Below, one piece after another: positions 25,752 through 33,784 of a stretch of DNA of 64,000 bases. The notes below the pieces were generated by a model. That model saw only the letters and a program-made list of their open reading frames with translations. It made no database searches and was not told the DNA's origin. The stretch spans positions 186,001 to 250,000 of the forward strand of contig CAWDLE010000017.1 in NCBI GenBank assembly GCA_963803085.1. Direction: 5' to 3'. Both the position numbers and the translations under genes were made by a program. The DNA comes from JACVRW01 sp963803085. GTDB lineage: Bacteria > Actinomycetota > Thermoleophilia > Solirubrobacterales > Thermoleophilaceae. Position 1 is the first letter of the stretch. Each line of letters opens with the position of its first letter.

Positions 25752-25982
25752 GTGCTCGCCGCCCTCGTCTCCGTGATGGCGCAATTCCTCCCGGACGACG
25801 GCCCGGGCCAGTCCGGCGACTTCCGGGTCTCGCCCACGTTCTTGATCGTGTTGCTGGGCCTCGGCTTCCTGATCGGGACGATTGGTCACATCGTCAAGTC
25901 CAAGACACTGATCGCGGCCGGGATTCTGCTGATCTTCGCGGCGACGATCTTTGTGCCGCTGGCGTACACGATCTCGAACTAG
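25752..25982 (+). CDS. small two-helix membrane protein
   Basis: 76 residues, GTG start, with two hydrophobic helices (PTFLIVLLGLGFLIGTIGHIV and LIAAGILLIFAATIFVPLAYT) joined by a short SKSK-type loop. Function unknown. It starts 27 bases from the divergent MoxR gene and its stop overlaps the convergent epimerase gene. Confidence 0.55.
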   Translation: MLAALVSVMAQFLPDDGPGQSGDFRVSPTFLIVLLGLGFLIGTIGHIVKSKTLIAAGILLIFAATIFVPLAYTISN

Positions 25983-26917
25983 CGCGCCATCGACTCCGCG
26001 AAGCCGCTGCGCCAGCTCGAGTGTGCCGGCCGCCAGCCCAGCTCGCGCTTTGCCTTCTCGTTCGAGGCCCCGCGCAGCGAGGCGGCGAAGTTGGACACGT
26101 CCTTTCCGGCCACAAGCCTCGCCAGCCACACCGGCACCCGCCGTGGTTGCTTCGCGCCCGCGGCCTGTGCGAACACGGGCACCCACTCGCCCATCGGCGC
26201 GGGCTCGTCGTCGGTGATGTTGTACACGCCTGGCGCTCCGCGCTCGACGGCCGCCACCGTGGCGTCGGCGGCGTCGTCCACGTGGATGAACGAGAACACC
26301 CCGCTGCCCTTGCCGACGATCGGCAGGCGGCGCCGCCGGACGTCCTCGGTGGAGGTGCCGTCCTCGGCGTAGTAGGTGCCCGGCCCGTAGAAGAAGCCGT
26401 AGCGGAGCACCAGGCCGTCGAGACCGTCGCTGCCGAGCACCATCTCCTCCATCTCGCGGAGCGCGGTCACGCCGCTCCCGAAGGTGCCGGGTGCGTCCAC
26501 GAGGAGTGGGTCGTCCTCGGTCTTGAGGGAGTCCCCGTCCATGCGATACGCGAACGCGATGCTCTGGCAAACGAGGCGCCGCGCGCCCGCGGCTCGCCCC
26601 GCGTCGATCAGGTTGCGCGTGCCCTCGGTTCGGACGCGGTTCGTGGCCTCATAGGTGTCCTCCTTGCGGAAGTCGAGCCGATCCGGCAGGGCGGTGAGCT
26701 GGTGGACGATCACCTCGGGTGATGCCCTCTCGACGGCGGTGCGCAGCGCGTCCGCGTCGAACACATCGACGACGGCGGCATCCGCGCCCGCGGCACGCAC
26801 CTTCTCGGCCCGCGCCTCCGAGCGCGTCATCCCGGTCACCTCGTGGCCTGCGGCTATCAGCTTCGGCACCAGCCGCCGCCCGATGGCGCCGCTCGCGCCG
26901 GCGAGGAACACCCTCAC
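25979..26917 (-). CDS. NAD(P)-dependent epimerase/dehydratase family protein
   Basis: 312 residues, extended short-chain dehydrogenase fold. Rossmann motif VFLAGASGAIGRRLV at the N-terminus, VVDVFDADAL, and a lower-substrate domain with FSFIHVDDAADATVAAVE. In the active-site region the usual Tyr-x-x-x-Lys is not obvious (QSIAFAYRMDG), so it may bind NAD(P) without standard chemistry. GTG start at 26917 follows GAGGTGG and overlaps the upstream membrane gene stop by 4 bases. Confidence 0.82.
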   Translation of the reverse strand: MRVFLAGASGAIGRRLVPKLIAAGHEVTGMTRSEARAEKVRAAGADAAVVDVFDADALRTAVERASPEVIVHQLTALPDRLDFRKEDTYEATNRVRTEGTRNLIDAGRAAGARRLVCQSIAFAYRMDGDSLKTEDDPLLVDAPGTFGSGVTALREMEEMVLGSDGLDGLVLRYGFFYGPGTYYAEDGTSTEDVRRRRLPIVGKGSGVFSFIHVDDAADATVAAVERGAPGVYNITDDEPAPMGEWVPVFAQAAGAKQPRRVPVWLARLVAGKDVSNFAASLRGASNEKAKRELGWRPAHSSWRSGFAESMAR

Positions 26918-27294
26918 GTGGCCACCTCGCTCTCGCGACGGAGCATCCAGCCGAGCAGCAGCGCCGTGAGCAGCAGCGACACGAAGTTCGCGGGCCCTAG
27001 CCACGACGGGTCCGACTCGCCGATGTCGATCAGGTGGTTCAGCGAGTGCAACGCGTACTGCACCAGCGCGAGTGTGAGCACCGGCACGCGCCAGCTCACG
27101 CGCCTGACGGCCACGAGCGCCACGGCTCCGAGCGCGAGGTAGAAGGTGGCGAGGTCCGCCATGTAGTGGTCGTTGCGTGGCGGGTAGGGGCCGATCTCGT
27201 CATAGAAGAAGCCCGGCGCGAGCCACAGCAGCAGGCCGAGCAGCAGCTGGCCGAGCCCGAAGGCGATCAGGAGGATGCGCATGAACCGGATCAT
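26914..27294 (-). CDS. four-helix membrane protein (DUF4345-like)
   Basis: 126 residues with four hydrophobic helices and the loop PGFFYDEIGPYPPRNDHYMADLATFYLALG, resembling small DUF4345-type membrane proteins often encoded beside oxidoreductases. Overlaps the epimerase gene (GTGA), so both are co-translated. Function unknown. Confidence 0.68.
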   Translation of the reverse strand: MIRFMRILLIAFGLGQLLLGLLLWLAPGFFYDEIGPYPPRNDHYMADLATFYLALGAVALVAVRRVSWRVPVLTLALVQYALHSLNHLIDIGESDPSWLGPANFVSLLLTALLLGWMLRRESEVAT

Positions 27295-27323
27295 CCCGCG
27301 TCCAAGCCGGGTATAGCCATTGA

Positions 27324-28244
27324 ATGGCGGAAAACGGGAGGCTCGAGGAGGTGCTCGGCGCGGGCGCCGGCTGGGCGCGCATGCTCGCCGCGGCCGGAGG
27401 CGACGTGGCGGGCGCGCTCAATCCGGTGTCGGGCAATGGGCACGGGCCCGACGACTGGCTCGACGCCTGGGATCCCGAGTACATCCGCACGACGCTCCCG
27501 ACGCTGCGCATGTTCTCGGACGTCTACCACCGCGCTGAGGTCCGCGGCCTCAACAACATCCCCGCCGAGGGCCCCGTGCTGCTCGTGGGCAACCACTCCG
27601 GGGGCACGCTGATCTCCGACACGTTCGTGTTCTCGCAGGCGTTCTACGACCACTTCGGGCCGCTGCGCCGCTTCCACCAGCTCGCACACGACCTCGTGTT
27701 CCAGATCCCGGGCGTGCGCGGCTCGCTGTCGCGCTACGGGACGGTGCCGGCCTCACCCGAGAACATGCGCCGCGCGCTGGAGCGCGACGCCGCCCTGCTC
27801 GTGTATCCCGGCGGCGACCACGAGACCTACCGGCCCACCTGGGAATCGGCGCAGATCGACTTCGCCGGCCGCACCGGCTTCGTGAAGCTCGCGATCGAGC
27901 ACGACGTGCCGATCGTGCCCGTGGTGGCGATCGGCGGGCAGGAGACGGCCCTCTTCCTCGGGCGCGGGCGCCGCTTCGCGAGGGCCCTGCGGCTCGACAG
28001 CCTGCTGCGGCTCAAGGTCCTGCCGGCCCAGATCGGGCCTCCGTTCGGCGTGACCGTGCTCGACCTTCCCGGTCGCATCCCGCTGCCCGCCAAGATCACC
28101 GTCCGGGCGCTGCCGAAGATCGACCTGAAGCAGCGGCTCGGCTCCAAGCCGGACATCGAAGAGGCCTACGAGCTGGTCACGGGCAGGATGCAGAAGGCGC
28201 TGAGCGACCTCGACGCCGAGCGCAGCCTGCCGGTCATCGGCTGA
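27324..28244 (+). CDS. lysophospholipid/glycerol acyltransferase family protein
   Basis: 306 residues, PlsC-like fold. Block I is VGNHSGGTLISDTF: the His is present but the Asp is three residues further than in the classical H-x4-D, a variant seen in MGAT/DGAT-related bacterial acyltransferases. Block III equivalent is LLVYPGGDHETYRPTW, and block IV VPIVPVVAIGGQET. Probably transfers acyl chains to a glycerol or lysolipid at the inner membrane. Ends at a clear convergent terminator. Confidence 0.82.
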   Translation: MAENGRLEEVLGAGAGWARMLAAAGGDVAGALNPVSGNGHGPDDWLDAWDPEYIRTTLPTLRMFSDVYHRAEVRGLNNIPAEGPVLLVGNHSGGTLISDTFVFSQAFYDHFGPLRRFHQLAHDLVFQIPGVRGSLSRYGTVPASPENMRRALERDAALLVYPGGDHETYRPTWESAQIDFAGRTGFVKLAIEHDVPIVPVVAIGGQETALFLGRGRRFARALRLDSLLRLKVLPAQIGPPFGVTVLDLPGRIPLPAKITVRALPKIDLKQRLGSKPDIEEAYELVTGRMQKALSDLDAERSLPVIG

Positions 28245-28272
28245 AAAGCAGCACTGAAGGCTGCCCGGACCG

Positions 28273-28319
28273 AGGCTCAACACATTGGTCGCGCTCTGGT
28301 TGCCCGATGTGTTGAGCCT
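28273..28319. terminator. bidirectional terminator-like inverted repeat
   Basis: Perfect 13-bp inverted repeat AGGCTCAACACAT / ATGTGTTGAGCCT with a 21-base loop, between the 3' ends of the acyltransferase gene (+) and the O-methyltransferase gene (-). AT content of the stem is unusually high for this genome. Confidence 0.65.
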
Positions 28320-28333
28320 GCGTGGCGCGGAGC

Positions 28334-28971
28334 TCAGCGACGCGCCGCGACGCCGATTCCGTCGCCCACCGGCAGCACGCAGGCCAGCCAGCGCTCCGAG
28401 CTGAGCAGCTCGCTGTTGAGGCGGCGGGCCGAGGCGAGCGAGTCCGAGTTCCACCAGGTCTCGGCGTCCTCCGGCAGCGCCACCTCGCCGCTCATCAGCA
28501 GGTTGTCCACCACCATCAGCGCCCGCTCCGAGAGCTTCGACTCCGCCAGCTCGATGTAGCGGGCGTACTCGCCCTTGCTGGCGTCGACGAACAGGAGGTC
28601 GAACGGGCCCTCTAGGGCGGGCAGCGTCTCCAGCGCGTCGCCCTCGACGATCTCGACTCGGTCGGCCACCCCGCCGCGCTCGAGGTACGACCGGGCCTGG
28701 GCCGCGCGCTCGGGATCGCGCTCGAGCGTGACCACGCGGCCCCGCTCGAGCTGCTCGGCCATGTGGAGCGTCAGTACCCGATCGCCGTGCCCACCTCGAG
28801 GACCACCGGGTCCAGCACCCGGCAGAGCACCGCGAGCAGGCGGCCCGTCTCCCAGTGGACGATCGGCACGGAGTCGCGCTCGGCGAGCTCCTCCATCTCG
28901 CGCATCACCTCGGAGCGCTCGGGGCGGAGGTCCCGCAAATAGCTCTCGACCACCTCGTCCAGGATGCGCAT
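28334..28971 (-). pseudogene. O-methyltransferase (CCoAMT-like), frame disrupted
   Basis: Two frames together give one normal 212-residue enzyme: an N-terminal part ending VVLEVGTAIGY, then a UGA at 28773-28771, and a C-terminal part starting TLHMAEQL and running through VVTLERDPERAA, FDLLFVDASKGEY and VVDNLLMSG. Adding one base (TAC T?G ACG) restores GYSTLHMAE, and the total length then divides by three. All catalytic and metal-binding motifs of the caffeoyl-CoA O-methyltransferase family are intact on either side, so this is a recent mutation or a sequence error, not old decay. ATG at 28971 fits the family; one at 29001 is also possible. Confidence 0.82.
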
Positions 28972-28999
28972 GACGGGAGGCAGGGTACTCTGGTCCCTC

Positions 29000-29440
29000 A
29001 TGGCTGGACAGGTAGAGGCGATCCGAATCTCCCCCGAGCACGAGCAGCTGCCGGAGCCGGTGGAGAGCGTCGATGTGACCGGCGAGGGCGTTCCAGGTGA
29101 CCGCTACTTCGGCCGTGGCGACATCACGCTTGTCGAGGCCGAGGCACTCGAGGCCTTTCGCCAGGACACCGGGATCGAGCTTTCGCACGCCGAGATCCGC
29201 CGGCAGTTTCTCACCCGCGGAGTCCGGCTGAACGACCTGCTCGGCAAGCGCTTCCGAGTGGGCGAGGTGGAGGCCGTGGGCGCCGAGTGGTGCGAGCCGT
29301 GTGCCCACGTCCAGAGCCTCACCTACGACGGCGTCCTCAAGGGGATGGTCCACCGCGCCGGACTACGCGCCGACATCGTCCAGCCCGGCCGCATCGCGGT
29401 CGGCGACGAGGTCGACGAAGTCAGAGACGCAGCCGCATAA
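29000..29440 (+). CDS. MOSC domain protein
   Basis: 146 residues. MOSC domains bind sulfur or molybdenum cofactor intermediates and handle labile sulfur. Seen here: GEGVPGDRYFGRGDITLVEAEALEAF near the start, TRGVRLNDLLGKRFRVGEV, and the conserved Cys pair in EWCEPCAHVQ, which would carry the sulfur. Short stand-alone form. ATG at 29000 overlaps the divergent methyltransferase start region; no ribosome site, so a leaderless message from TACTCT (28985-28990) is possible. Confidence 0.86.
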   Translation: MAGQVEAIRISPEHEQLPEPVESVDVTGEGVPGDRYFGRGDITLVEAEALEAFRQDTGIELSHAEIRRQFLTRGVRLNDLLGKRFRVGEVEAVGAEWCEPCAHVQSLTYDGVLKGMVHRAGLRADIVQPGRIAVGDEVDEVRDAAA

Positions 29441-29870
29441 AGAGGTCGTTGCCGCCGGCGGCGGCGGACCAGCTGTCGAAGCCGACCGACCTGTAGAGCG
29501 CCAGCGCCGGGGCGTTCGCCTCGTTGGCATCGAGGTCGATCCGTGTGCAGCCCCGGTCTCGCGCCCGCTGTAGCGCCGCGTCCACGAGCTCGCGGCCGAG
29601 CCCCGACCCGCGCCCGTCCGCCTCGACGAACAGGTCCTCGAGCAAGCAGTCGTCGGTTCCGGTCCAGACGGAGAGCCGGTAGCGGAGCTGGCAGACGCCG
29701 GCCGGCGGGCTGCCGGCCAGCAGGTACTCGGTATTCGGGTCGGCGAGTAGTCGCCGAACCGTGGCCTCGATCACGTCGTCCGCCGGTTCGCTCTTGCCCT
29801 GCCAGTTGCGGAAGCCGATCATGAGCCGCGCGACGTCCGCGGCGTCGTCCTGAGTCGCAAGCCTGGCCAC
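29421..29870 (-). CDS. GNAT family N-acetyltransferase
   Basis: 149 residues. Acetyl-CoA-binding motif A is DLFVEADGRGSGLGRELVDAAL, followed by RIDLDANEANAPALALYRSVGFDSW, a complete GNAT domain. GTG start; the 3' end overlaps the convergent MOSC gene by 20 bases. Substrate unknown. Confidence 0.88.
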   Translation of the reverse strand: MARLATQDDAADVARLMIGFRNWQGKSEPADDVIEATVRRLLADPNTEYLLAGSPPAGVCQLRYRLSVWTGTDDCLLEDLFVEADGRGSGLGRELVDAALQRARDRGCTRIDLDANEANAPALALYRSVGFDSWSAAAGGNDLFMRLRL

Positions 29871-29892
29871 AATCGCTAAGTATCCTGCGGCG

Positions 29893-30993
29893 ATGGCGCT
29901 GATCGAGGTCCCGTCCGGACTTGAGGGAGTAATCGCGTTCGACACGTCGATCGCCGAGCCCGACCGCGAGGGCGGTGCGCTTCGGTACCGCGGAGTCGAC
30001 ATCGAGGAGCTCGTCGGCAACGTGCCGTACGAGAAGGTCTGGGGACTGCTCGTCGACGGCCAGTACGACCCCGGCCTGCCGCCGGCCGAGCCGCACCCGC
30101 TGTCGGTGCGCACCGGCGACCCGCGCGTGGACCTCCAGGCGGCGCTCGCGATGCTCGCGCCGGAGTGGGGCCTCTCGGAGCTGATCGACATCTCCGACGA
30201 GCAGGCGCGCCAGGACCTCGCGCGCGTGTCCGTGATGGCGCTCTCGTTCGTGGCGCAGTCGGCGCGCGGCGTCGGCCGCCCGCCGATTCCGCAGGCCGAG
30301 GTCGACAAGGCGAGTTCGATTCCCGAGCGCTTCCTGGTCCGCTGGCGCGGCGAGGCCGACCCGCGCCACGTGCAGGCCATCGACGCCTACTGGATCTCCG
30401 CCGCGGAGCACGGCATGAACGCCTCCACCTTCACCGCGCGCGTGATCGCCTCGACCGGCGCGGACGTGGCCGCGGCGCTCTCCGGGGCGGTCGGCGCCCT
30501 GTCCGGCCCGCTCCACGGCGGCGCCCCGTCGCGCGTGTTGCACATGCTCGACGAGGTGGAGGCCGAGGGTGACGCCGAGCGCTGGGTCAAGCGGGCGCTC
30601 GACCGCGGCGACCGGCTGATGGGCTTCGGCCATCGCGTGTACCGGGCCGAGGACCCACGCGCGCGGGTGCTGCGGCGGACCGCACGCGAGATCGGCGCCC
30701 CCCGGCTCGAGGTGGCCGAGAAGCTCGAGGAGGCCGCGCTCGCCGAGCTGAAGGCGCGCAAGCCCGACCGCGTGCTCGCCACGAACGTGGAGTTCTGGTC
30801 GGCCGTGGTGCTCGACTTCGCCGACGTGCCGCCCGACCTGTTCACGCCGATGTTCGCGAGCGCGCGCGTGGGTGGCTGGGCGGCTCACATCATGGAGCAG
30901 AAGCGCGAGGGCCGCCTGATCCGGCCGAGCGCGAAGTACGTCGGGCCCGGGCCGCGTGCGGCCGATGCGGTGAACGGGGCCGACCCCGCCTGA
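29893..30993 (+). CDS. citrate synthase
   Basis: 366 residues, the short bacterial/archaeal type. Condenses oxaloacetate with acetyl-CoA. Catalytic elements: AAEHGMNAST (His), GPLHGGAPSR (His), MGFGHRVYRAEDPRA and the later Asp in AVVLDFADVPPDLFTPMF region. N-terminal GLEGVIAFDTSIAEPD and LRYRGVDIEELV match 2-methylcitrate/citrate synthase 2 types, so methylcitrate activity cannot be excluded. Stop overlaps the start of the MFS gene by one base (TGATG). Confidence 0.94.
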   Translation: MALIEVPSGLEGVIAFDTSIAEPDREGGALRYRGVDIEELVGNVPYEKVWGLLVDGQYDPGLPPAEPHPLSVRTGDPRVDLQAALAMLAPEWGLSELIDISDEQARQDLARVSVMALSFVAQSARGVGRPPIPQAEVDKASSIPERFLVRWRGEADPRHVQAIDAYWISAAEHGMNASTFTARVIASTGADVAAALSGAVGALSGPLHGGAPSRVLHMLDEVEAEGDAERWVKRALDRGDRLMGFGHRVYRAEDPRARVLRRTAREIGAPRLEVAEKLEEAALAELKARKPDRVLATNVEFWSAVVLDFADVPPDLFTPMFASARVGGWAAHIMEQKREGRLIRPSAKYVGPGPRAADAVNGADPA

Positions 30994-32588
30994 TGGCGCC
31001 GACGGCGAGCACCAAGCGCATGGTGCTCGTCGCAGCAATCCTCGGGACGACCGTCGTCACGCTCGACTCCACGGTCGTCAACGTCGCACTGCCGGCGATC
31101 GAGGAGGACCTGGGCGGTGGGCTCGCCGGACAGCAGTGGACCTCGAACGCGTACCTCCTCACGCTCAGCTCGCTGCTGCTCGTGGCGGGCTCGCTGGGCG
31201 ACCTGTTCGGCGCTCGGCGCGTGTTCGCCATCGGCGTGGCTGGCTTCGGGCTCACGTCGGTGTTCTGCGCGGTGGCGCCGACCGTCGAGTTGCTCGTGGC
31301 GGCCCGCGCGCTCCAGGGCGTGTTCGGTGCGCTGCTCACGCCGTCGGCGCTCGCCGTGATCGTGGCCAACTTCGCGCCGGACGAGCGCGGGCGCGCGGTG
31401 GGCGCGTGGACGGCCTGGGGAGGAATCGGCACGATCCTCGGGCCGCTGATCGGAGGCCAGCTCGTGGACAGCGCGTCCTGGCGCTGGATCTTCGCGATCA
31501 ACGTGCCGGTCGTGCTGATCACGCTGTTCCTCGTCCTGCGCGTGGTGCCGGAGGGGGAGGGGCGTGCCGCGGACGCCAAGGTCGACGTGATGGGCGCCAC
31601 GCTGTGCGCACTCGGCCTGGGTGGCATCACCTACGGCCTGATCTCGCAGCCGCTGCACGGCTGGGGTGCCCCGATGGTGGCCGTGCCTCTGATTGCGGGC
31701 GTGATCCTGTTCGCGAGCTTCGTGGTCTGGGAGGCCCGCACCGCGCACCCGATGCTCCCGCTCGGCCTGTTCCGGCGGCGCAACTTCGCGGTGGGCAACA
31801 TCGAGACGTTCTCGATGTACGCGGGGCTGGGGCTGCTGTTCTTCTTTCTCGTCCTGTTCCTCCAGCAGGTGGCGGGCTACTCGGCGCTCGAGGCGGGCAC
31901 GACAACGATCCCGGTGACCCTGGTGATGTTCGCGGCCTCCACACGCTTCGGGGCAATGGCCGACCGCCACGGGCCGCGCTTCTTCATGGGCGTGGGGCCA
32001 CTGGTGGCGGCCGTGGGCCTCGCCTTCTTCCTGCGCGTGGACGCCGACGTGGACTACGTCAGCGATCTGCTGCCCGGCCTGCTGATCTTCTCGGTGGGGC
32101 TGGCGATGACAGTGGCGCCGCTTACCGCGACCGTGCTGGCCGATGCCGACGAGCACAACGCCGGGATCGCCTCGGGCGTGAACAACGCGATTGCGCGAGC
32201 GGCGAGCCTGATCGCGATCGCCGCTGTCGGCGCGGTGGTGGCGTCTTCGTTCGGCTCGGCGCTGCGCGACGAGCTCGGCGCGCAGGCCGAGCGGCCCGAG
32301 GTTGCCAAGGCGATCGCCCAGGCGGAGAAGGAGCCGCTCGCGCGCGTGGTCGTCACGGACGTGCCGCCGCGGGTGGAGGCCGAAGTGGCGAGGGACTCGC
32401 AGGACGCCTCGGTCAAGGCCTTCCACGTGGCCATCGGGATCGCCACGGCACTCGTGGCGCTGGGCGGCGTTCTCGGCCTGATCGGCATCGTGAACCCGCG
32501 CCGCACGGTCGAGGCCGCGGACTGCCCCGGCGGCCAGCTGGTGGGCGCTCCGGTCGAGGCCTGCCGCGAGCCGGCCGCGGCGGCCTAG
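30993..32588 (+). CDS. MFS transporter, DHA2 (EmrB/QacA) family
   Basis: 531 residues, about 14 transmembrane helices. Family motifs: LDSTVVNVALPAIEEDL in helix 1, GSLGDLFGARRVF (motif A), GAWTAWGGIGTILGPLIGGQLVDSASWRWIFAINVP (motif C and following). Exports drugs or toxic organic molecules with proton exchange. The C-terminal loop contains a long soluble insert before the last helix. Co-transcribed with citrate synthase, although no functional link is obvious. Confidence 0.92.
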   Translation: MAPTASTKRMVLVAAILGTTVVTLDSTVVNVALPAIEEDLGGGLAGQQWTSNAYLLTLSSLLLVAGSLGDLFGARRVFAIGVAGFGLTSVFCAVAPTVELLVAARALQGVFGALLTPSALAVIVANFAPDERGRAVGAWTAWGGIGTILGPLIGGQLVDSASWRWIFAINVPVVLITLFLVLRVVPEGEGRAADAKVDVMGATLCALGLGGITYGLISQPLHGWGAPMVAVPLIAGVILFASFVVWEARTAHPMLPLGLFRRRNFAVGNIETFSMYAGLGLLFFFLVLFLQQVAGYSALEAGTTTIPVTLVMFAASTRFGAMADRHGPRFFMGVGPLVAAVGLAFFLRVDADVDYVSDLLPGLLIFSVGLAMTVAPLTATVLADADEHNAGIASGVNNAIARAASLIAIAAVGAVVASSFGSALRDELGAQAERPEVAKAIAQAEKEPLARVVVTDVPPRVEAEVARDSQDASVKAFHVAIGIATALVALGGVLGLIGIVNPRRTVEAADCPGGQLVGAPVEACREPAAAA

Positions 32589-32818
32589 AAGCGCCGGACG
32601 CGCTGCTTGCTGACCGCGAAGCCGTGGCCGTTGCGCACGTTCACGCAGCGCATGCCGGTCATCCGTGAGCGGCACCTGAAGCGCCCGCGCTTGATCGACT
32701 CGCCGTAATCGAGCGAGCGACCGCTGTCGACCGCGTCACTCACACACAGGAACCGGCCCTGACCGCGGAGGCCGAGCCCCAGGCTGTTGAGGTCCCGGCT
32801 CAGGAGCTCCGTGGGCAT
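32585..32818 (-). CDS. DUF6636-like C-terminal fragment
   Basis: 77 residues. FLCVSDAVDSGRSLDYGESIKRGRFRCRSRMTGMRCVNVRNGHGF matches the second half of secreted DUF6636 proteins, with the paired Cys (RCRS, MRCVN) and the GHGF box. The usual signal peptide and first half (TPSGNIxC) are absent: the frame is closed by TGA about 40 bases upstream and no other start exists. It is therefore a truncated relic or a shortened intracellular form. The following 150 bases to the ALDH gene hold no gene. Confidence 0.55.
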   Translation of the reverse strand: MPTELLSRDLNSLGLGLRGQGRFLCVSDAVDSGRSLDYGESIKRGRFRCRSRMTGMRCVNVRNGHGFAVSKQRVRRF

Positions 32819-32968
32819 CGCCGGCAGTCTGCGCCCGCCCCCTGCAGGCGAAAATCATCCGATCGGCTGATCGCGAGGCGCGAGTGCCCGCGACGATCGG
32901 GAGGCGCTCGCCGTTCAGAACCGCCTCTGGGCCGGGGGCACCCTCAGTGCTGCCGTTAAGCCGTCCGG

Positions 32969-33784
32969 CTACGCGCCGACCGGGTGCCAGGCCGTCTTCA
33001 GCTCGGTCACGGCCTCGAGGCGGCTCAGGGGGTCCGCCGTCGCCTCGGCGTAGGACGTTGTGGGAACGGCGTGGCGCACGCGGGTCACCGACTCCGAGGC
33101 CAGCTTGTCGATCTCGGCGCCCAGCTCAGGATCCGCCGAGGCGTCGACGATCGCGTTGAGCGCATGGTGGCCGGCCAGCGCCTGGGCCAACTCGCCGCGG
33201 CGGCCGGACAGCAGGTTCACCACGCCCCCCGGAACGTCGGCGATGCCGAGCACCTCGCCGAGGTCGAGGCCAGGCAGTGGCCCCTTCTCGGAGAGCACGG
33301 CGACCAGCGTGTTGCCGGCGGCCAGCACGGGCGCGAGCTCGGCCACGAGGCCAAGCAGCTCGGGCTCGTCGGGCGCGATCAGGCCCACCACGCCGGTCGG
33401 CTCCGGCTGCGAGAAGGACAGAAACGGCGCGGCCACCGGATTGATCCCGCCGAGCACGGGCTGGAACTTGTCGGTCCAGCCGGCGTAGTGCACAAGGACG
33501 TCGATCGCCTCGCCGACTTCGCCGGCCGGCGCGCCGATGTCCGCACGCCGCGACTCGAGCGCCTCGGCGAAGCGGTAGAGGATCTGCCCGCGGTTGTAGG
33601 CCGTCCGGCCGGCCCAGCCCGGGGCGGCCTTGCGCGCGGCCGCCACGGCATCGCGCACGTCCTTGCGCGATCCGCGCGGCACGTTGAAGTCGCCCGCAGG
33701 GTCGTAGCGCCCGGACTCCGAGCGCACGAAGGCGCCGCCCACGAAGAGCTTGTACGTCTTGCGAACCGGCAGGCGCTTGCTCAC
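32969..33784 (-). CDS. short aldehyde-dehydrogenase-like protein without catalytic residues
   Basis: 271 residues covering only the NAD-binding half of an ALDH: KLFVGGAFVRSESGRYD, VAAARKAAPGWAGRTAYNRGQILYR and the VGLIAPDEPELLGLVAELAPVLAAGNTLVAV segment. The catalytic Cys loop (GQxCxA) and the general-base Glu loop (LELGGK) are missing, so it cannot act alone. It overlaps the full-length ALDH by 4 bases. Tandem full plus short ALDH genes behind deoC suggest a structural or regulatory subunit; compare the inactive second domain of ALDH16 proteins. Confidence 0.85.
   Translation of the reverse strand: MSKRLPVRKTYKLFVGGAFVRSESGRYDPAGDFNVPRGSRKDVRDAVAAARKAAPGWAGRTAYNRGQILYRFAEALESRRADIGAPAGEVGEAIDVLVHYAGWTDKFQPVLGGINPVAAPFLSFSQPEPTGVVGLIAPDEPELLGLVAELAPVLAAGNTLVAVLSEKGPLPGLDLGEVLGIADVPGGVVNLLSGRRGELAQALAGHHALNAIVDASADPELGAEIDKLASESVTRVRHAVPTTSYAEATADPLSRLEAVTELKTAWHPVGA

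Noticed and set aside
24825..26570. 581-residue frame suggesting a long N-terminal extension of the MoxR ATPase
   Set aside because: The extra part reads through the epimerase and small membrane genes out of frame; MoxR family length and motif position support ATG 25724.
28764..28780. programmed ribosomal frameshift in the O-methyltransferase
   Set aside because: The required shift is -1 at TAC-TGA without a slippery heptamer or clear downstream pseudoknot; an indel is simpler.
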